Source: Pseudomonas yamanorum
GTDB taxonomy: Bacteria; Pseudomonadota; Gammaproteobacteria; Pseudomonadales; Pseudomonadaceae
Reading direction: 5' to 3'
Assembly: GCF_013386765.1 (NCBI RefSeq)
Contig: NZ_JACARE010000022.1
Span: forward strand, 56,825-120,824
DNA length: 64,000 bases
Within the stretch, counting starts at the first letter, position 1, and the number at the start of each line of letters is the position of its first letter. Under the pieces are notes generated by a model, which saw only the letters and a program-made list of their open reading frames with translations, was not told where the DNA came from and did not search any database. Position numbers and translations under genes: made by a program. This document shows, one piece after another, positions 59,429 through 64,000 of the stretch.

Positions 59429-60697
59429 ATGGCCAGCCAACCCGCAACGCTGTTGATCGTTGACGATGAAATCCAGGTACGCAAACTGCTGGAAACCCTG
59501 CTGCGTCACGAGGGTTACCAGACAGTCAGTGCCGCCAGTGGCGAAGAAGCCTTGCGGCTGGTGGCGCAGCGGCCGCCGGACTTGATCCTGCTGGACATCA
59601 TGATGCCGGGCATGGACGGGTATGAAGTGGCCAACCAGCTCAAGGGCAGCCCGGCCACGGCGAACATCCCGATCATCATGCTCTCGGCCCTGAGTGAACC
59701 CAGTGCACGGCTGACCGGCCTGGAAACCGGCGCCGAAGAATTCATCAGCAAGCCGGTGGAACGGGTCGAATTGTGGCTGCGGGTGCGCAACCTGCTGCGG
59801 CTCAAGGCCCACGGCGACCAGTTGAAAAACCATAGCCTGATGCTTGAGCAGCAACTGCAGCAACGCAGCACGGAAACGGCGCAGATGAACGTTCATGATT
59901 TGGCCCGCCTGGACCTGGAACAGGCGTTGCGCCTGGCGGTTGAACGCAACGAGTTCACCCTGCATTACCAACCCAAGGTCGAGTTGGCCAGCGGCCAGGT
60001 GTGTGCCCTTGAAGCGCTGTTGCGCTGGGTACGACCGGGTTACGGCGCGGTCTCGCCGGCCGTGTTTGTGCCGATCCTGGAAAGCCTGGGGCTGATCGTG
60101 ACGGTTGGGCGCTGGGTGATCGATCACGTTTGCCAGCAGATTGCGGTGTGGCAGCGTGGCACCGTGGGGGCGGTCGAGGTGTCGGTGAACGTGTCGGGGC
60201 ATCAATTGATCGAGGGCGACCTGATCGCCGATATCGGTCGTTTCCTGGTGGAACACGGGGTTGAGCCCCACTGGCTGGAAGTCGAGCTTACCGAAGGCTC
60301 GCTGATGGAAAACACCCAGCACACCATCACCAGCCTGCAGCGGTTGCGGGCGATGGGGGTGAAGATTTCCATCGACGACTTCGGCACCGGTTATTCGAGC
60401 CTGGCTTACTTGCGGCGGTTTCCCATCGACACGCTGAAGATCGACATTGCGTTTATCCGCGAAGTCACCAGCAACCCCCAGGATGCCGCGATCACCCGCA
60501 CCATTATCGAACTGGCCCACAGTTTGAACCTGCGGGTAGTGGCCGAAGGCGTGGAAACCCAGGCGCAACTGGAGTTCCTGCGGCACGCCGGCTGCGATCA
60601 GATCCAGGGGTATCTGTTCAGCCGCCCGTTGCCGATGCAGGAGCTGGAGCGGCTGTTGCTGGAGAAACGCGGCCTGGTCAGGCCGCCGCCTCACTGA
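59429..60697 (+). CDS. REC-EAL cyclic-di-GMP phosphodiesterase
   Basis: This 422-residue protein combines an N-terminal receiver (D56 in 'LILLDIMMPGMDG') with a C-terminal EAL domain. The EAL domain has its catalytic landmarks: 'LEALLRWVRP', 'VSVNVSGHQL', 'LEVELTEGSLME', 'ISIDDFGTGYSSLAYLRRFPIDTLKID' and 'VVAEGVETQAQLEFL'. All metal-binding residues seem to be present, so it should hydrolyse c-di-GMP when phosphorylated. It lies 9 bp after the receiver gene and overlaps the convergent chemoreceptor gene by 20 bp. Confidence 0.94.
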   Translation: MASQPATLLIVDDEIQVRKLLETLLRHEGYQTVSAASGEEALRLVAQRPPDLILLDIMMPGMDGYEVANQLKGSPATANIPIIMLSALSEPSARLTGLETGAEEFISKPVERVELWLRVRNLLRLKAHGDQLKNHSLMLEQQLQQRSTETAQMNVHDLARLDLEQALRLAVERNEFTLHYQPKVELASGQVCALEALLRWVRPGYGAVSPAVFVPILESLGLIVTVGRWVIDHVCQQIAVWQRGTVGAVEVSVNVSGHQLIEGDLIADIGRFLVEHGVEPHWLEVELTEGSLMENTQHTITSLQRLRAMGVKISIDDFGTGYSSLAYLRRFPIDTLKIDIAFIREVTSNPQDAAITRTIIELAHSLNLRVVAEGVETQAQLEFLRHAGCDQIQGYLFSRPLPMQELERLLLEKRGLVRPPPH

Positions 60698-62828
60698 CCT
60701 CGAACAGGCCCACCAGCTTCTGCAACTTGCTGGCATTGACCCGCACGGTTTCCGCGCTGGTTTGCAAGACCCCCACGGTCAGGCGCATCTGCTCTGAAGA
60801 ATGGCTGACCTGCTTGATGGTCTTGCCATAGTCCAGGCTGCGGGCGTTGAGCTGCTGGATGATGCTGAACATGCTCTCCACCGCCTGGTGCAGGTGCACG
60901 TTTTCCGAAGACGCGTCCTCGGCCAGGCGCAGGCTGCTGTCCACATTGGTGACGCCGTTTTCCATGAAACCGACGGCCTTGCGGGTCTCACCCTGCAGGC
61001 CTTCGACCATCTGGCGAATGTCTTCGGCTGCCTTGGAGGTACGTGACGCCAGGGTGCGAACTTCGTCGGCCACCACCGCAAAGCCGCGGCCATGCTCACC
61101 GGCCCTCGCCGCTTCGATCGCCGCGTTTAAGGCCAGCAGGTTGGTCTGGTTGGTGATGTCACTGATCAACCCGGTGATGTTGCTGATCTGCGACATACGG
61201 CTGTCGAGTAACTGCACGCTTTCGGCGGAGCGCTGCACCACATCGCGAATCGACTGGGTACCGACCTGTACCGCGAGAAATTGCTCGCGGGCCCGGCTGA
61301 CCACTTCGTCCATGGCCTGCTTCATCTGCTCGGCGCTCACCGAGGCTTGCTGGATTTCCCCCAGTTGCTCTTCGACGATGATCATCATGCGGTGGGTGGC
61401 GTCGGCCACTTCATGGGACATCAACCCGGCAGCCTCGCTGCGGCCCAGCATCAACTGGTTGGTGTTGCCAACGCTGTGACTGGCCTTGACCACCTGGCCC
61501 ACTACCGAGTCCAGGCGGTCGATAAAGCTGTTGATCCAGCGGCTCATGTCGCCGGTCTCGTCGTTGACCATGCGCCCGCTGTCCAGGCGCTGGCGCAGGT
61601 TGCCTTCGCCTTCGGCGATGGTGCGGATCACTTCGGTCATTTCATTCAGGCGTGCGGCCAGGCGCCTGGGCCCCAGGCGGCTGAACAGCATGGCCGCCAC
61701 GACCATGCTCAATACTTCGCACGCATCGGTCCAGGCGGCGGGCAAGCCGCTGTAGTGGCGGACCAGGAAATTGCAGGCAAACAGACCGGCCATGGTCGCC
61801 AGATAGGGTTTCATCAGGCCGTGGCTCAGGGAACGCCGACGGTAAACCTCTTCCAGGTCGGCCTCGCACATCATGCCCCAGCGGTCCGGCGAGCCCGGCA
61901 GTTCAAAGGTCACGCCCTTGCCCACCACCGGGATGTGGCGGTAGTCGGAGTAGCCGGGATAGGTGACAAACAGGTTCGAGCCCTTGCGGATGGTCTCGCG
62001 CACGCCGGGGTGCAGTTGTTGGGTGGCCGGGTCGATAAAGCGCAGTTCCAGTTCGGTGTGGCGCTGGATCTGCACGGTTTTCCACGGTGTGTGCACGCCG
62101 CTCTTGAGGTTTTCGCCGTGGGTAAAGGCGCCGTCCTCGAAGCGTGATCGGGACAGCGCGATACCGGGTTGAAGCGCCGGGTCGAAGCGCGATTGCACCA
62201 TGAACAGGTAGTTGTCGCCGGACTCGGGAAAAATATGCCCGGCCTCGCGCTGGATCAAATCCCCGAGGATGTCGTTGGGCACTCGCCCGCACAGGCAACC
62301 GAGCACCCTGCCGTCACGGGTCAACGGTTGGTAGAACATCAGGGTCACTTCGTCATGGAAGCGCGAGGACGAAGGGCCTATCTGCAGGGTCAGCGGGTCG
62401 CTGTAGGGACCGTGGAGAAACGGCGCCTTGAGACCGGCGGCCAGGGCTTGATGATTCAGGGCGCGGTGACCGGCCTGGTTCCAGGTGGTGGCCAGCACCT
62501 CGCCCTTGAGGTCGACGATAAACAGTTCGGAAAAGTCGCCAGCCTGTTGCAGTTTGTCCAGCAGCAGGCTGTTGTCGGTGAGCACGGTGTCGCGGGTGAG
62601 CACGCTGGCCAGTTCGCTGAGGTGTTCCCACTGTTCGCGGGTCCAGGTTTGCAGGAGTTTGACCCGGGTTTCGGCGATGGCTTCGAAAGTTTGCTCCATC
62701 ACCGGGTACACGCTGCGGTTGAGGCGGCAGGACCAGCCCATGGCGAACTTGCCGGTCTTGCCCCACCAGGGCAGCCAGCTTTTTTCGGCGGAAGATAACT
62801 GCATCGTGCTGCTCGACAGGCTGCTCAT
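60678..62828 (-). CDS. Methyl-accepting chemotaxis protein with unusual membrane topology
   Basis: This 716-residue protein has the complete C-terminal signalling hairpin ('NQTNLLALNAAIEAARAGEHGRGFAVVADEVRTLASRTSKAAEDI'). A large N-terminal sensor region (about residues 45-325) resembles a dCache-like or PAS-like domain, with 'ELFIVDLKGEVLATTWNQAGH' and 'YLFMVQSRFDPALQPGIALSRSRF'. Hydrophobic segments appear only after the sensor ('LATMAGLFACNFLV' and 'VLSMVVAAMLFSRL'), not at the N-terminus, so the sensor may be cytoplasmic. It faces the c-di-GMP cassette, suggesting a link between motility and second messenger. Confidence 0.93.
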   Translation of the reverse strand: MSSLSSSTMQLSSAEKSWLPWWGKTGKFAMGWSCRLNRSVYPVMEQTFEAIAETRVKLLQTWTREQWEHLSELASVLTRDTVLTDNSLLLDKLQQAGDFSELFIVDLKGEVLATTWNQAGHRALNHQALAAGLKAPFLHGPYSDPLTLQIGPSSSRFHDEVTLMFYQPLTRDGRVLGCLCGRVPNDILGDLIQREAGHIFPESGDNYLFMVQSRFDPALQPGIALSRSRFEDGAFTHGENLKSGVHTPWKTVQIQRHTELELRFIDPATQQLHPGVRETIRKGSNLFVTYPGYSDYRHIPVVGKGVTFELPGSPDRWGMMCEADLEEVYRRRSLSHGLMKPYLATMAGLFACNFLVRHYSGLPAAWTDACEVLSMVVAAMLFSRLGPRRLAARLNEMTEVIRTIAEGEGNLRQRLDSGRMVNDETGDMSRWINSFIDRLDSVVGQVVKASHSVGNTNQLMLGRSEAAGLMSHEVADATHRMMIIVEEQLGEIQQASVSAEQMKQAMDEVVSRAREQFLAVQVGTQSIRDVVQRSAESVQLLDSRMSQISNITGLISDITNQTNLLALNAAIEAARAGEHGRGFAVVADEVRTLASRTSKAAEDIRQMVEGLQGETRKAVGFMENGVTNVDSSLRLAEDASSENVHLHQAVESMFSIIQQLNARSLDYGKTIKQVSHSSEQMRLTVGVLQTSAETVRVNASKLQKLVGLFEVSEAAA

Positions 62829-62971
62829 GGCGGACTCCGGGAGTGATGTCTAATTGCCATAACTCAAGGCAATTAACACGCCAATTAGCTAGCTTGCTAT
62901 TGATTAGGCTGCCGGGGCCGCTGCGCAGCCCAACGGGAGCAAGCTCCCTCGCCACAAAAAGCTGCATGCAA
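62829..62971. repeat. Intergenic region with a single REP element
   Basis: GCCGGGGCCGCTGCGCAGCC (62910-62930 region) followed by CAACGGGAGCAAGCTCCCTC-GCCACA (to 62957) is one half of the same REP family seen as the full REPIN at 51.0-51.3 kb. It lies between the chemoreceptor promoter and the LysR remnant. Confidence 0.7.
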
Positions 62972-63124
62972 TCAATGGGATGCACCAGTGTGTGGCAGTG
63001 AAATCTCTTCGCGCAGGAATTCGATCAGGCCTTGGTGCGTCGGGCTCAGGCGTTCGTTGCCGCTGACCAGTAATTCAACTGAGCTGAAGAGGTTAATTTG
63101 ATTTCCAACTGACGGGTACGGTTC
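62972..63124 (-). pseudogene. C-terminal remnant of a LysR-type regulator
   Basis: Read leftward from 63124, 50 codons run without a start to TGA at 62974-62972. They encode '...NLFSSVELLVSGNERL' then 'SPTHQGLIEFLREEIS', which has the look of the last strand and helix of a LysR effector domain ('L-S-P-x-x-x-x-x-I-x-F-L-R-E'). A stop codon lies immediately upstream in frame, and no DNA-binding part is near. It is probably what is left after deletion of a regulator gene that once diverged from the HAD gene. Confidence 0.55.
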
Positions 63125-63165
63125 CTATGCTTCACTCATCACTGACTTCCCTGAACAGGTGCCCC

Positions 63166-63870
63166 ATGTCCCTTGAACACTCCCCTCGCCCGCTCTGGCT
63201 GACCTTTGACTGCTACGGTACGTTGATCCAGTGGGATGAGGGCTTGCGTGCGGCAATCGATCAGATCCTCACCGCCAAGGGCGCGCACAGGGTCGATACC
63301 GAGACGTTGATCAGCGTGTATGACCGCCATGAACATGCGCTGGAGCAAACTCCGCCGCATCGCAGCTTTCGGACGTTGGCGGGGCTTGCGTTGCAGCAGG
63401 CGCTGCAGGAGTTGGGTTTGCCAGCCGATGAGCACGACGCTGCGATCCTGACGGACCGCATCAGTGCGATGCCGCCGTTCCCGGAAGTGGTCAAGACGCT
63501 CAAGCAACTTAAGGCCATGGGCTACAAGCTGTGTATTGTCTCCAACACTGATGACGATGTGATTGCCGGCAATGTTGCCCAACTGGGCGGGACCATTGAC
63601 CGGGTGATCACGGCCCAGCAGGCCGGGGCGTACAAGCCGGATCGGCGGTTGTTTGACTATGCTCATGAGCAGTTGGGGGTGAGTCTTGAGCAGGTGGTGC
63701 ATATTTGCGCCAGCCCGCACCTGGACCACGCGGCGGCGCGGGATATTGGATTTCGGTGTGTCTGGATTGATCGGGGAACGGGTCGCACATTGCTGCCTGA
63801 CTACCGGCCGGATGCGATTTTGCCGACACTGGATGGCGTGCTCGGACTGTTTAAGTCGTTGGGGTGGTGA
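63166..63870 (+). CDS. HAD-family hydrolase, haloacid dehalogenase type II-like
   Basis: The product has 234 residues from ATG 63166. The HAD motifs are visible: nucleophile aspartate in 'TFDCYGTLIQWDEG', 'LCIVSNTDDDVIA' (motif II), the lysine in 'AGAYKPDRRLFDYA', and the acidic 'CASPHLDHAAARDIGFRCVWIDRG' (motif IV region). The 'D-C-Y-G-T-L' start and length match L-2-haloacid dehalogenases, but many members are phosphatases. An earlier in-frame start at 63127 lacks support. It stands alone. Confidence 0.88.
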   Translation: MSLEHSPRPLWLTFDCYGTLIQWDEGLRAAIDQILTAKGAHRVDTETLISVYDRHEHALEQTPPHRSFRTLAGLALQQALQELGLPADEHDAAILTDRISAMPPFPEVVKTLKQLKAMGYKLCIVSNTDDDVIAGNVAQLGGTIDRVITAQQAGAYKPDRRLFDYAHEQLGVSLEQVVHICASPHLDHAAARDIGFRCVWIDRGTGRTLLPDYRPDAILPTLDGVLGLFKSLGW

Positions 63871-63904
63871 GGTGGTTTTGGGTGCATATCCGTTATTTAG
63901 GTAA

Positions 63905-64000
63905 CGGCCACTTATGGTTTCGCTCTTACAGCGAGTCACTTTGCAAAAGCGGCAAAGTAACCAAAACGCTCTGCCCCGCCTGTCGGCACCTCGCCTAGGC
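63905..64000. repeat. Edge of a possible dispersed Pseudomonas repeat
   Basis: The last 96 bp (including TACAGCGAGTCACTTTGCAA and AAAGTAACCAAAACGCTCTG) resemble, from memory, a sequence found many times in fluorescent Pseudomonas genomes. It runs off the window, so neither its end nor any coding content can be defined. Confidence 0.35.

Overview
The window looks like chromosomal DNA of a fluorescent-group Pseudomonas. It is GC-rich and tightly packed. It carries OprD-type porins, Pseudomonas-style REP/REPIN palindromes, a single-domain TreS, an RND efflux operon and many LysR/LacI-controlled catabolic cassettes. I saw no tRNA, rRNA, CRISPR array, prophage or insertion sequence. Family calls come from reading motifs and recalling family features; no database search was run.

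Layout. 1-4.0 kb: a sulfonate/nitrate-type ABC importer operon that continues, with ATGA overlaps, into a HEAT-repeat protein and a DUF971 protein. 4.2-5.4 kb: a Bcr/CflA-type drug exporter. 5.6-20.3 kb: a large sugar-catabolic island, described below. 20.3-21.6 kb: a divergent HxlR regulator/SDR pair. 21.7-24.2 kb: a double-PAS hybrid histidine kinase overlapping a thymidylate-kinase-like P-loop protein. 24.3-26.7 kb: a flavin monooxygenase and a sulfonate-type binding protein. 27-32.9 kb: a tripartite RND efflux operon. 33.1-38.2 kb: a nucleoside uptake and hydrolysis cluster (MFS, porin, LacI, nucleoside hydrolase). 38.2-44.7 kb: treS, a LysR/cupin convergent pair, a second OprD porin and a RidA protein. 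44.9-51 kb: rlhA, a molybdate-like ABC pair without an ATPase, an EamA exporter with divergent Lrp, and an NmrA-like protein. 51.0-51.4 kb: a tandemly duplicated REPIN unit with gene tails. 51.3-57.5 kb: a LacI-controlled ribose-type ABC transporter plus xylulokinase. 57.7-62.8 kb: a sensor kinase/response regulator/REC-EAL cassette facing a chemoreceptor. 62.9-64 kb: a REP, a LysR remnant, a HAD hydrolase and the edge of a possible dispersed repeat.

The most interesting part is the 5.6-20.3 kb island. Its enzymes fit a non-phosphorylative (Weimberg-like) route: FucU/RbsD mutarotase, aldose 1-dehydrogenase (aldo/keto reductase), lactonase (amidohydrolase), sugar-acid dehydratase (UxaA family), 2-keto-3-deoxy-pentonate dehydratase (DHDPS family), then 2,5-dioxovalerate (alpha-ketoglutarate semialdehyde) dehydrogenase, giving alpha-ketoglutarate. 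It also has a spermidine/putrescine-type ABC importer with a Tat-type binding protein, a shikimate-dehydrogenase-like oxidoreductase that has lost the shikimate-binding serines, and a DegT-type aminotransferase. None of these last parts belongs to the standard pathway.

Three promoters in the island (before the DHDPS-family gene, before the UxaA-family gene, and between the LysR gene and the shikimate-DH-like gene) carry the same 17-bp palindrome GATA-N9-TATC, a textbook LysR T-N11-A box. Each is followed 17-18 bp later by TCATTACYCGC. The resident LysR regulator at 15.4-16.3 kb is therefore likely to control the whole island as one regulon. The true growth substrate is unknown; a pentose of D-arabinose/L-xylose stereochemistry, or a derivative carrying an amino or cyclitol part, is the best inference.
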